Assembly (NCBI GenBank): GCA_020723005.1
Contig: DYJS01000002.1
Location: 25,675-59,309, forward strand
Length of the DNA stretch: 33,635 nucleotides
Reading direction: 5' to 3'
From: Candidatus Methylomirabilis sp.
GTDB lineage: Bacteria; Patescibacteriota; DYJS01
Below are positions 8,439-16,595 of the stretch, in pieces (position 1 is the first letter of the stretch; each line of letters starts with the position of its first letter). The notes under the pieces were generated by a model. That model was not told where the DNA came from, searched no databases, and saw nothing but the letters and a program-made list of their open reading frames with translations. A program made the translations under genes and the position numbers.

Positions 8439-9551
8439 TTATAACTCAATTAAACTCTTTTTAAAAATTTTTACAAGTTTTTCAATTGAAGAGATCTCGC
8501 ATCTTTCATCTTCTTGATGAAGTCCCATTACATTATGTTCTGTCATTAAAACAGAAATTCCTTTTCCCATTAAAAATCTTCCATCACTAGCACCAAAACC
8601 ATGATCAATTTTTGGAGATTTTTTAGAAAATTCTTCGATAATTTTTAAAAATTTTTTTGCAATTTCTGAATCTTTCGGAGAGTAAAAACTTTCTCCAGTT
8701 GCAATTGCTTCTATTTTCATATCAAAATTTTCTGCAAATTTCTGCAAATCTTTTATGAAAGTTTGAGAGTTTTCTTTTTCTGTAATTCTACAATCAAATT
8801 TTGCTTCGCAAAGATCTGGAATTTGATTCATTGCAATTCCTCCAGAAATTGAAGTTGGGGAAATTGTTATCCCCCATTCTTTATCAGATGTTGGATTTGG
8901 AAATTTTTTTTGTAATTCAGAGATGAAATTTAACATTTTTGAGATTGCATTTTCTCCCAAAAAAGGACGACTTCCATGACAAGAAACTCCTTTTGCAATT
9001 GCTTTGAAAAATGCAATTCCTTTCTCTTTTTCAACAAAAGAAAAGTTGGACCCTCCGTCTGGAACAAATGCAATTTGTGGAAGAAGTTTTTCGTTTTCAA
9101 GAACCTCTACAATATATTTTGCACCATCAAAACCACCAACTTCTTCGTCTCCTGTTAGAGCAACCCAGAAATTTTTTCCATCAGAATTTTCTGAAAGAGT
9201 TTCTCTTAAAACATAAAGCATTACTAAATCTTGAGTTTTCATATCCGAAACTCCTCTTCCAAAAAGAAAATCTTCCTGAGTTTTCAGTTCAAAGAGAGAG
9301 TCGTCAGCAGGAACAACATCAACATGTCCAAGTCCTAAAAATTTTGGTTTCTCAGAATTTTTTGGTTTAATCAAAATTGATCTAATACCATTTCTTTCAA
9401 ACTCTCTAAATTCAACAGGGGAATTTTTAAAAAAATCTTTTATCCAAAAAAAAAGTTTTTTAAACTCTTCTGGATTTTGTTTTGAAATCGTTTTAAAAGA
9501 TATGAAAGTTTTTAAATCTTCTAAAAAATTTTTTATAGAAAAATTGTTCAT
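8439..9551 (-). CDS. M20 family metallopeptidase (DapE/ArgE-like)
   Basis: This is a 370-residue cytosolic dizinc amidohydrolase of family M20. It has GHVDVVP (H76, D78), GRGVSDMK with the bridging Asp at about 103, and TGDEEVGG with the catalytic Glu pair at 136-137. The dimerisation (lid) domain lies in the middle and the metal-ligating GLHQEDE is near the C-terminus. The family includes succinyl-diaminopimelate desuccinylase, acetylornithine deacetylase and dipeptidases, and the sequence alone does not separate them. No other lysine or arginine biosynthesis gene is nearby, so peptide or amino-acid scavenging is as likely as biosynthesis. It lies six bases downstream of rpmA and is probably cotranscribed with it. 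Confidence 0.9.
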   Translation of the reverse strand: MNNFSIKNFLEDLKTFISFKTISKQNPEEFKKLFFWIKDFFKNSPVEFREFERNGIRSILIKPKNSEKPKFLGLGHVDVVPADDSLFELKTQEDFLFGRGVSDMKTQDLVMLYVLRETLSENSDGKNFWVALTGDEEVGGFDGAKYIVEVLENEKLLPQIAFVPDGGSNFSFVEKEKGIAFFKAIAKGVSCHGSRPFLGENAISKMLNFISELQKKFPNPTSDKEWGITISPTSISGGIAMNQIPDLCEAKFDCRITEKENSQTFIKDLQKFAENFDMKIEAIATGESFYSPKDSEIAKKFLKIIEEFSKKSPKIDHGFGASDGRFLMGKGISVLMTEHNVMGLHQEDERCEISSIEKLVKIFKKSLIEL

Positions 9552-9557
9552 TAATTT

Positions 9558-9830
9558 TTATTTAACACTCACAACAACAGCACTTTTTCTTTTTCCTGTA
9601 AAACTTGGAACAGAAGATTTTTTAAAAGTAACAATACCGCTTTTTTTTGCCATAATTGTGTCATCTTTTCCTTTAAAAGTTCCTTTTCCCGCTTTCCATT
9701 TAGAACCTCTTTGTCGAATAATAATATTTCCAGTTTCCGCTTTTTGACCACCAAAAAGTTTTACTCCAAGTCGTTTTGAGTGGCTATCTCGTCCAAGTCT
9801 TGTTGAGCCACCAGTTTTAACATGTGCCAA
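9558..9830 (-). CDS. rpmA: 50S ribosomal protein L27 (bL27)
   Basis: L27 sits near the peptidyl-transferase centre. The 90 residues begin with [20 protein letters not shown], the conserved N-terminal arm that reaches into the active site, and continue with LGVKLFGGQ and [13 protein letters not shown]. There is no Firmicutes-type cleavable N-terminal extension. Translation starts at TTG (9828-9830), the only start giving the right N-terminus. rplU (L21), a common partner, is not beside it; the M20 peptidase gene follows instead. Upstream lies the divergent EamA locus. Confidence 0.95.
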   Translation of the reverse strand: MAHVKTGGSTRLGRDSHSKRLGVKLFGGQKAETGNIIIRQRGSKWKAGKGTFKGKDDTIMAKKSGIVTFKKSSVPSFTGKRKSAVVVSVK

Positions 9831-9906
9831 AATAATCTATTACGCAAAAAACTTCTAAAAATTTCAAAATTTATTGCAAGATGAATTTTTTAATTTAGTA
9901 AAATCT

Positions 9907-10768
9907 TTGAATAATCTGTTTTTGATTATAGGAATTTCTTTTGCGTTTCTTTCTGTAATTTTTCAGGGTTTATATATACACTGTTATATAGAAAAAATAT
10001 ATGTTATACTCAAATAGTAGTGCAAATTTTTCATTTTTTTTATATCTAGTTGGGCTTCCTTTTGTCGTTGTTTCACTTTTTTTTATTGAACCACTAACTC
10101 AATTTGAATTTTTTCTATTTCTAATAAAAGCATCAATGTTTTCAGTTGCATATTTTTTATATAATTTTGGAATTCAACAAATGGAGCTTTCGTTTGCCGC
10201 ACCACTCAGAAATCTTTCACCACTTCTTGTATTTTTTATCTCTTTTATTTTTTTTAATGAAAAGATAACAATTTTTAATTTTCTTGGTTCAGCTTTAATA
10301 ATTTTATCTCTGATAGCACTCAACACATATTATCCAAAATGGACAAATTCGAAATTTTTAATTTATAAATTTCTAGTTTTTTGGATCTTGCCATTCACAA
10401 TTTTTGCAATCACAACATCCATAGATCGTGTTTTGGCAAAAAATTCTGGAATAGTTGGAGGACTTAGAATTCTTTCATACCATTGGATTTTTTCATTCAT
10501 TTTTCTTTTTTTTGTTCTTTTTTTCAAAAGAAAAATTGATCTAAAGCCAACGAAAGATAAAGTTCGTAGTGCAGTTTATTATATAGGAGATATTTTTTAT
10601 TTTCCAGTGATGAGTTTTGCACCAGCAATGATCGTTTCGTCAGTTAAAAATTTGCGAACCTTGATTGCAACAATTTCTGGTGGAATTTTTTTCAAAGAAA
10701 AAGGGATTTTTTTAAAAGTTATTCTTTCAACAATTATTTTGTGTGGATTATTTCTGATCTCTTCATAA
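9907..10768 (+). pseudogene. EamA/DMT-family transporter with a frameshift at an A6 run
   Basis: The uninterrupted frame starts at ATG 10001 (255 residues), but the first transmembrane helix is encoded just upstream in another frame. From TTG 9907 it reads MNNLFLIIGISFAFLSVIFQ. The two frames join if one A is removed from the A6 run at 9992-9997, giving about 286 residues and ten hydrophobic helices, the standard size for the drug/metabolite transporter superfamily. The PLRNLSPLLVFFISFIFFNE segment is the typical end of the first EamA repeat, and LRTLIATISGGIFFKEK that of the second. Substrate unknown. Initiation at 10001 would give a protein lacking helix 1. It is probably decayed or rescued by slippage; an assembly error is the alternative. 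Confidence 0.75.
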
Positions 10769-10819
10769 AAAAATTCTCAAAATAAATTTTCTACAACAAA
10801 TGTGAAATTTTTAAAAAAT

Positions 10820-11593
10820 TTATGCCAAAAAAGAGATAGAGTTTGATGTTTTTTGAATTAAAAACTCTTGTATTTTGCTCATTTCAGAATTTATGGATGA
10901 GTCAAAAAATTTTAGGAAGGATTCTGGGATTGAGCAGAAAATCTCTTTGCAAAAAAATTGACTTTTTTCCGTTGATGAATTTTTGTTTTCTAAATCTTTT
11001 TTTTGAGAGGAGAAAATCTCAACAAAAAATTTTTCATCAAAAGTTGTAATTTTAATTTTTCTAATAAAACCAAAAACATTAAAATGATTATCTATACGGA
11101 TTTTTATCTCTTCAGAACCTTCCTTAGTAAAATAATCAAAATTTTTTTCAAAGGTTAAATTTTTCAAAAAAACCCGATTTGATGCAATTGAAATTTTTAT
11201 ATTTTTTGAATTCCAATTTTTTAGATTCCAAACTGCTTTTTTCCAATTTGAATCTTTGGAAACAAATTCTTTGAAAAGAAAATTATCTTTTCCTGTTGGA
11301 ACAACCCCTAAAGAAATTTCCGAATTTCCGAGAGATGCAATTTTTTGAATTCCTTCATTGAGAGATTCATCTCCACCAATTATAATAATTTTTTTTGGAT
11401 GATTTTCGTCCAAAACGGCTTTTTTGATTAAATTTGAAACATCTCCAACTTGAAAAGTTCTGTGAAGCTCTGAAAAAATTCCTATTTTTTCTAATTCTTT
11501 TTTCAGTTTCTTATAAAATCCAAAATCTTTTTGTGATTCAAAAGAAAATGGGTTGAAGATAAAAAAATATTCGTTCAAAAATTTTTTATTCAA
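10820..11593 (-). CDS. Diacylglycerol kinase catalytic-domain-like protein
   Basis: The 257-residue protein resembles the DAGK/lipid-kinase (YegS/LCB) fold. It shows an N-terminal NPFS loop, IIIIGGDESLNEGIQ at about 90-104 in place of the nucleotide-binding GGDGTLNEV, and GVVPTGKDNFLFKEF in place of GxxPxGTxNDFAR. The C-terminal half is diverged and ends about 40 residues short of typical lipid kinases. The GGDGT glycine and threonine are replaced (GGDES), so activity is uncertain. Lipid phosphorylation at the membrane is the family role. Start is TTG at 11593. It converges with the EamA locus and is divergent from the O-antigen-ligase-like gene. Confidence 0.7.
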   Translation of the reverse strand: MNKKFLNEYFFIFNPFSFESQKDFGFYKKLKKELEKIGIFSELHRTFQVGDVSNLIKKAVLDENHPKKIIIIGGDESLNEGIQKIASLGNSEISLGVVPTGKDNFLFKEFVSKDSNWKKAVWNLKNWNSKNIKISIASNRVFLKNLTFEKNFDYFTKEGSEEIKIRIDNHFNVFGFIRKIKITTFDEKFFVEIFSSQKKDLENKNSSTEKSQFFCKEIFCSIPESFLKFFDSSINSEMSKIQEFLIQKTSNSISFLA

Positions 11594-11709
11594 AAAAAAC
11601 CTACTTTAAAAGAATAAATTTTCAAATAGAAATATGTATTTTTAACAAAATTCTAAAAAGTGAATTTTTCATAAAATTTTACATCTAAAACAATAATTTT
11701 AATTTATTT

Positions 11710-13548
11710 TTGATTTATTTTATAAAAATTTTGAAAAAAAGGATTTTTAAAAGAGAAACAGATATCTTAAAATTTATTCGTGATTTTGTTTGGATTCTTG
11801 GTGGATCAATCTCTTTGATCTGGTTTGTTCCTTCTGGTGCAAGAGTTTTTGAAGTTCAAAAAATCTTTTTTTTCAGAGGTGTTGTTTTTGTTTTACTATT
11901 TTTGCAAATCACGATTTTTGTTTGGCAAAAAACAAAAAAGATTTTTTTGGAATCAAAATTTCAAACTACAATTTTTTATTTTCTAATTTTTTGGTTTCTT
12001 TCTTCAATTGTATCTGTTTTTCTTTCTTATTCCCCGCAGATCTCTTTTTTTGGAGAGTATTATCGCAAAGGAGGTTTTTTAGAAGTTTTTACAATTTGGA
12101 TATATTTTTTTATTGGAATTGATGTTTTTCGTGAAAATTTTGAAAGAAATAAAATATCTTTAATCTATTCACTTTGGGGAATTTTTTTTCTTGCAAATAC
12201 ATATGGAATTTTTCAAAAAATTGGTTTTGATCCGTTTCCTTGGGCAGAAAATGGTTTTGATGGACGAGTTTTTTCTTTTTTTGGACAGCCAAATTTTTTT
12301 GGAGATTTTCTTGCAGTTCTTTTGCCAATTTTTGTAATTTTAATTTTTGAAATAAAAAATTTAGACGAAAAATTATTGATTGGATTTTCCATATTTCTTG
12401 GAACTATAAATCTTATTTTTACTTTATCTAGAAGTGCTTGGATAGGTTTTTCTATATCTACTTTTATAATTTTGCCAATCTATTTTTTTATGAAAAAAAT
12501 GAAAAAGAGTTTTTTTATAACACTAGCAACAATTTTTTTTGGATTGATCTCTCTTTTTGTTTTGATCCTCTCTCCAGAGATTAAAGCAGACAATGAAACA
12601 ACAAAAATTTTAAATAGAGTTCAAAATATATTTCAAACAAAAGCTGGAAGTGGTGGAATTAGAATTGAAAATTGGAAAAAAATTTTTGAAACAGCAAAAG
12701 AAAAACCGATTTTTGGTTGGGGAAAAGATACTATGATTATCGTTAGTAGATTTAATTTTGCAGATTCTAGCTTGAAATTTACAAATGATGTTGAATATCC
12801 AGACAGAGCTCACAATATCTACCTTGATTACTTTTATACAGAAGGAATTTTTGGACTTTTTTCATTTTTTGCACTGCTTTCTTTTTCAACTTTTTTCTCT
12901 CTAAAAAAGTTTTTAGAAACAAAAGACAAGGATTATATAATAATTTTTGGCATTCTAATTTCATATTCTGTTCGTGGATTTTTCTCTTTTGATACACAAC
13001 CAATAAATTTGATTTTTTGGACAACCATCTCTTTTTTAGTTGCCAAAACCTTTTCTTTTATTCGTGAAGAAAAATTAAAAAAGAAAAACTTTTCAAAAAA
13101 TTTTATAATCACAACAATCAGTTTTTTTGTTCTATCTTTTGGATTTTTTGCTTTTACAATTTTACCAATTTTTGCAGATATAAATTATAAAAATTCCTCT
13201 TCTGAAGTTGATATTTTAAAAGAGGTTAAGATGATTGATGAATCAAGAAGGATGGATGCTTTAGAGCCAATGTATGAATTTTTTTTGGGTAAAAAATATG
13301 CAACAACTTTGAATGAAGAAAATTTAAAAATTGCGGAAAAATTTCTCTTGTCTTTTAATAAAAAATATGGAGAAAATTTTTATGGATACAATACTATTGG
13401 AGATATTTATTACTTTTTATATTCTAAAACAAAATCTTTAGAATATAAAAATTTATCACTTCAATCATATAATATCGCTTTAGATTCTGCTATTGGAAGA
13501 GAAAAAGATTCTGTTGAGTATAAAATAAGAAAAATTTTAACAACTTAA
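11710..13548 (+). CDS. O-antigen ligase/polymerase-type membrane protein
   Basis: A 612-residue multi-spanning protein with about 12 hydrophobic helices. Between helices it has the hallmark large loop of the Wzy/WaaL superfamily: GGIRIENWKKIFETAKEKPIFGWG, then RAHNIYLDYFYTEGIFGLF. The final 150 residues are soluble and helical, as in the TPR-tailed members common in CPR genomes. The family joins glycan chains to lipid, glycan or protein acceptors on the outer face of the membrane. No glycosyltransferase cluster surrounds it, so the substrate is open: surface polysaccharide or protein O-glycosylation. Start is TTG 11710, giving a basic N-terminus before helix 1. Confidence 0.85.
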   Translation: MIYFIKILKKRIFKRETDILKFIRDFVWILGGSISLIWFVPSGARVFEVQKIFFFRGVVFVLLFLQITIFVWQKTKKIFLESKFQTTIFYFLIFWFLSSIVSVFLSYSPQISFFGEYYRKGGFLEVFTIWIYFFIGIDVFRENFERNKISLIYSLWGIFFLANTYGIFQKIGFDPFPWAENGFDGRVFSFFGQPNFFGDFLAVLLPIFVILIFEIKNLDEKLLIGFSIFLGTINLIFTLSRSAWIGFSISTFIILPIYFFMKKMKKSFFITLATIFFGLISLFVLILSPEIKADNETTKILNRVQNIFQTKAGSGGIRIENWKKIFETAKEKPIFGWGKDTMIIVSRFNFADSSLKFTNDVEYPDRAHNIYLDYFYTEGIFGLFSFFALLSFSTFFSLKKFLETKDKDYIIIFGILISYSVRGFFSFDTQPINLIFWTTISFLVAKTFSFIREEKLKKKNFSKNFIITTISFFVLSFGFFAFTILPIFADINYKNSSSEVDILKEVKMIDESRRMDALEPMYEFFLGKKYATTLNEENLKIAEKFLLSFNKKYGENFYGYNTIGDIYYFLYSKTKSLEYKNLSLQSYNIALDSAIGREKDSVEYKIRKILTT

Positions 13549-13598
13549 TAAATTATAAATTCTGAGATTTTTTAAAAAAATTATATTTAAAAATATAC

Positions 13599-13663
13599 TT
13601 ATAAATTTTTATTTAAAAGATATTTTTTATTTAAAATATAAAATTCAAAATAAAAATTTATAA
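13599..13663. terminator. 16-bp all-A/T inverted repeat between convergent genes
   Basis: TTATAAATTTTTATTT at 13599-13614 is the exact complement of AAATAAAAATTTATAA at 13648-13663, with a 33-base loop. The right arm overlaps the last codons and stop of the HEPN gene on the minus strand. Placement between converging genes suggests a bidirectional terminator or transcript-end stabiliser. The stem contains no G or C, so function is uncertain. Confidence 0.4.
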
Positions 13664-14412
13664 ATTTTTTCAACTAAATCTATATATTTTTTTGAATTTG
13701 ATTCAGATATGGAAATGCTTTCTCCCATTTTTGACGAATATCCAAAAGGAGGATATCGTGTTATTAAATACAAACTTTCTAATTTTTCAACTTCATTTTT
13801 AAAGTTAATTATATCTGGTAAATGTTTTGAAAGAGAAGAAAGGAGAATATCAAAATTATGAACTTTAAAAGATTTTGTTCCAAAAAAATGAAGTTTTGAT
13901 TTTAGAAATTTTTCAACAGATTGTTGGCAGAAAAAAACTGAATGTTTAAAAAATCTCTCTTTGAATAAAATTTTTGCAACTAAAAAATCTTCTTCTCCTG
14001 CTATTTTTAAACTTTTTGCAAACATTTTTAAAGAATAATTTGATTCAACAGCCTGGTTTATCGCTTCTGAAATTGGAGATTCCTTTTTTTTATTTTTAGA
14101 AAATATTTTTAATTTATTAAAGATATTTTTATCATAAATTAACTCTCCAAAATCTTTAATTGTTTCAAGGAAATGATGATTGTTTTTTTCAATATCGTTC
14201 CACTCTTTTTTTGTGTAAATAACAAAATTAAAAGATGAAAAATGAACAAATTTATTTTTATATAATTCGCTCCTCTCTTTAAAATTTAAATTATTACTTT
14301 CTTCAATAATAACTAAAGTTTCAAAAAACTTTGGATATTCTAAAAAAAAGATTTTTAAAATATTTTGATCTTGTTTTGCAGAATTTAGAAAATCTGTAAC
14401 AATTCTTTTCAT
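13645..14412 (-). CDS. HEPN-domain protein with a degenerate nucleotidyltransferase-like N-terminus
   Basis: 255 residues. The C-terminal half (about 135-255) matches the HEPN domain: DFLVAKILFKERFFKHSVFFCQQSVEKFLKSK helices, then a conserved KVHN, and ending LITRYPPFGYSS. The RYPP end is typical of the HEPN group tied to nucleotidyltransferases. The N-terminal half looks like the second part of a minimal nucleotidyltransferase fold (FNFVIYTKKEWNDI, then a gap, then IKDFGELIYD), but the GSxxxG...DxD catalytic motif is absent. No RX4-6H RNase motif is found, so catalytic toxicity is not supported. Its ATG overlaps the holin stop by four bases (ATGA), so it is translated from the same message. 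Confidence 0.7.
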   Translation of the reverse strand: MKRIVTDFLNSAKQDQNILKIFFLEYPKFFETLVIIEESNNLNFKERSELYKNKFVHFSSFNFVIYTKKEWNDIEKNNHHFLETIKDFGELIYDKNIFNKLKIFSKNKKKESPISEAINQAVESNYSLKMFAKSLKIAGEEDFLVAKILFKERFFKHSVFFCQQSVEKFLKSKLHFFGTKSFKVHNFDILLSSLSKHLPDIINFKNEVEKLESLYLITRYPPFGYSSKMGESISISESNSKKYIDLVEKIYKFLF

Positions 14413-14873
14413 ATATTTATTGATCTATTGTTTGGTTCAATTTTTTTGATAATCCAATTCGGAATATTTACACCAATCCTTTTTACATTTTTAAGAATAC
14501 TAATTAGTTCGTTGCTAGAAAGAAATAGAAGTATTAAATCCATCACAAAATTTAGGTTGGGTGAAATTAATGATGAAAAAAATGTAGCAGATATTATTAA
14601 AAAATAAACAATTAATTTATAAATAATTTTTGTAAAACTTTTTATTTCAAATTTTTTATTTTTAATTGCCGATGCTGTACCAAGTACAAAATCTATAATT
14701 GTTAAAATTGCTAATGTTGAGAAAATTTTTAATAAATCTGTTTTCATGAAATCTGCTACAAAAAATCCAATTGTTCCTGAAAAAATTTTTACAACCCACA
14801 AAGATTTTATTTTTTCTAAAACTAAATAAAAATTTTTCATTTTGACATAAATTTCAATGTATACATTAATCAT
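14409..14873 (-). CDS. Phage-type holin (Holin_4/TcdE-like)
   Basis: A 154-residue membrane protein. It shows the pattern of the phage holin_4 family: DFVLGTASAIKNKKFEIKSF in the early loop, two further hydrophobic segments, then SSNELISILKNVKRIGVNIPNWI, matching the family's E-x-x-S-I-x-E-N-x-x-x-x-G-V-x-I-P signature. Such proteins oligomerise in the cytoplasmic membrane and permit endolysin or toxin release. No endolysin or structural phage gene is nearby, so this may be a domesticated gene. ATG 14873 is the first start; ATG 14840 (MKNFYLV) would also leave all helices. It is first in a two-gene operon with the HEPN gene. Confidence 0.7.
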   Translation of the reverse strand: MINVYIEIYVKMKNFYLVLEKIKSLWVVKIFSGTIGFFVADFMKTDLLKIFSTLAILTIIDFVLGTASAIKNKKFEIKSFTKIIYKLIVYFLIISATFFSSLISPNLNFVMDLILLFLSSNELISILKNVKRIGVNIPNWIIKKIEPNNRSINI

Positions 14874-14884
14874 AAACTTAAATC

Positions 14885-14911
14885 AATCAATATTTTTTTC
14901 TTTTATTGATT
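14885..14911. promoter_or_regulatory. Inverted repeat in the divergent holin/lipoprotein region
   Basis: AATCAATA (14885-14892) and TATTGATT (14904-14911) form a perfect 8-bp inverted repeat with an 11-base loop, lying between two divergent starts. It could be an operator. The right arm overlaps a possible -35 (TTGATT 14906-14911) whose -10 would be TAGAAT (14927-14932), although the 15-base spacing is short. Confidence 0.3.
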
Positions 14912-14949
14912 TTTTCTATTTTTTGATAGAATATCATTGAATTATATTT

Positions 14950-16086
14950 TTGTTGAAACATAAAAAATATTACATTTATTTCTCCCTTTTTTCTTTTATT
15001 TTTTTTCTATCTGGTTGTAGCTCTTCAAAAGTTGATTATAATAAAGGATTGATGATAGGTTCTAAAAATAGCGATGATTGGAATTATATTTCTTATCAAA
15101 AAAATGGTAGAGAATATTCTTCTCTTGCGGAAAATGTTTCTATGTTAAAAATTAGTAAAGCAAACAGAAATAATATTTTTTGTGCATGTAGTGATACTTT
15201 TTCAAAATCTACAGATGGTGGAAAAAGTTGGAAAAATTATGATTCTGGTTTGTCAAATGTTAGTTATGTCGAACTTATAAATTCAAATCCAGATATAATT
15301 TTTATCTCTGGAACTTCTAAAGATGGATATGGAGTAATTTCAAAATCTACAGATGGTGGAAAAAGTTGGAAAACTATATTTACAGATTTATACAAAGGAT
15401 CAAATATATCAAAAATATCAATTAAGCCAGATAATGAAAACATTATTTTGATTGGAACAGAAAGAGGGGAAGTGTTAAAATCCATTGATGGTGGTTTAAG
15501 TTGGAAGATGACATACAAAACTGCATTTTCAAATAAACCGATTAAATTTTTAAGTTTTGATAAAATATCAACGCAGGTTGCATATTTTGTTGTTGATGGA
15601 TCTGGTTTTTATCTTTCAAAAAATGAAGGGGAAACATTCCAATTGGTTGGAGAAATTTCTTTTGATTTTGAAGGAAATGAAGATATATTAAATCATAATT
15701 TTAATGATTTAGAACAATCTCCGAGTAGGTCTGGATATTATTATTTAGTTAATGATAGTTATATTTACAAAACTGAAGATTTTGGTTTTTCTTGGAAAAA
15801 TCTTCCTTTTGTTGCAACTCCTGGTAGTATAAAATTGTATTCTATTGGAATTGATCCTGAAAATTCACAAAATATTTTTATAGGTAGTTCAGGTGTAATA
15901 TATAAAAGTAAAAATCTTGGCGAAACATGGAGCGAAGAAAGTTTTTCAAAAATGGATAAAGGTTTTGTTACTGATTTTGAATTTACAAATAAAGAATACA
16001 ACGAAAAAGGAGAGGTAATTTACGAAGGAGAGGTTTTTGTTGGAATTGGAAAAGTTTCAAATGGAAGATTTTCTATTTTTGGATAA
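14950..16086 (+). CDS. Secreted lipoprotein with Asp-box beta-propeller
   Basis: 378 residues. A basic N-terminus and hydrophobic stretch end in the lipobox LSGC (Cys near 23), so the protein should be lipid-anchored on the outside. Six Asp-box (BNR) motifs of the S-x-D-x-G-x-T/S-W type recur near residues 87, 133, 178, 223, 275 and 320, a spacing of about 46 residues that fits blades of a beta-propeller. Propellers of this sort occur in sialidase-like, VPS10-like and YCF48-like proteins; catalytic residues of sialidases are not evident, so binding is as likely as hydrolysis. TTG 14950 or TTG 14953 starts it. It is divergent from the holin. A surface ligand-binding role is inferred. Confidence 0.8.
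   Translation: MLKHKKYYIYFSLFSFIFFLSGCSSSKVDYNKGLMIGSKNSDDWNYISYQKNGREYSSLAENVSMLKISKANRNNIFCACSDTFSKSTDGGKSWKNYDSGLSNVSYVELINSNPDIIFISGTSKDGYGVISKSTDGGKSWKTIFTDLYKGSNISKISIKPDNENIILIGTERGEVLKSIDGGLSWKMTYKTAFSNKPIKFLSFDKISTQVAYFVVDGSGFYLSKNEGETFQLVGEISFDFEGNEDILNHNFNDLEQSPSRSGYYYLVNDSYIYKTEDFGFSWKNLPFVATPGSIKLYSIGIDPENSQNIFIGSSGVIYKSKNLGETWSEESFSKMDKGFVTDFEFTNKEYNEKGEVIYEGEVFVGIGKVSNGRFSIFG
15200..15373 (+). repeat. 36-base exact direct repeat within the propeller gene
   Basis: Bases 15200-15235 and 15338-15373 are identical over 36 positions and 138 bases (46 codons) apart, in frame. They encode the first two Asp-box motifs (STDGGKSWK). Other blades are diverged, so this pair looks recently duplicated or homogenised. 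Confidence 0.9.
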
Positions 16087-16186
16087 TAAATTTAATTTTA
16101 CAATAGAAATATTTAAATAAATTTTTGTTATTATAAAATTTTAAATTCATAAACTAAAATTAGAATATTTTATAAAAAATATTATT

Positions 16187-16593
16187 GTGAAGAAAGACGA
16201 AATAAAGAAATTGCTAAAAAATTTTGGAATAGGTGTTACAAAAGCTAGGGTTGAAATTTTGAATATTTTTTTTAAATAAATGTTCTGAAATATCAGCAGA
16301 ATATATTTTTGAAAAACTAAGTTTTGATTTTGCAACAATTTATAGAAAATTTAGATAATTTTGTTTTTCAAAATATATTAGATGCTAAATTTGGAAATGA
16401 TAGAAAGATTTATTCTTTATCTTCAAAAATAACAGAGCATCATCATTTTAAATGTGAAGTATGTTAAAAACTTTTTTCAATAGAATGTAATGATTTATCA
16501 AATATAAAAATTCCGAATGGGTTTGTTTTAAAATATCATGAATTGTATTTGTATGGAGTTTGTAAGGACTGTTTAAATAATAAGAAAAAATAA
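16187..16593 (+). pseudogene. Fur-family metalloregulator with two frameshifts and one stop
   Basis: Read with corrections, this is a complete Fur-type protein of about 134 residues. It has the winged-helix part (GVTKARVEILNIF, then SAEYIFEKLSFDFATIYR, then LDNFVFQNIL). The metal/dimerisation part has HHHFKCEVC and a final CKDC. Breaks are a shift at the T8 run (16266-16273, one T too many), a shift at the AAAA at 16346-16349 (one A too many) and a TAA at 16465-16467 between CEVC and KLFSIEC. GTG 16187 is the likely start. All zinc-site cysteines and the HHH motif persist. In its present form it would make only a fragment of about 30 residues. It converges with the Lon-like gene two bases away. 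Confidence 0.85.
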
Positions 16594-16595
16594 AT

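Noticed and set aside
13645-14412. HEPN protein as an active RNase toxin
   Set aside because: No RX4-6H motif is found. The nearest candidate (RFFKH) has the wrong spacing, so only a HEPN fold is claimed.
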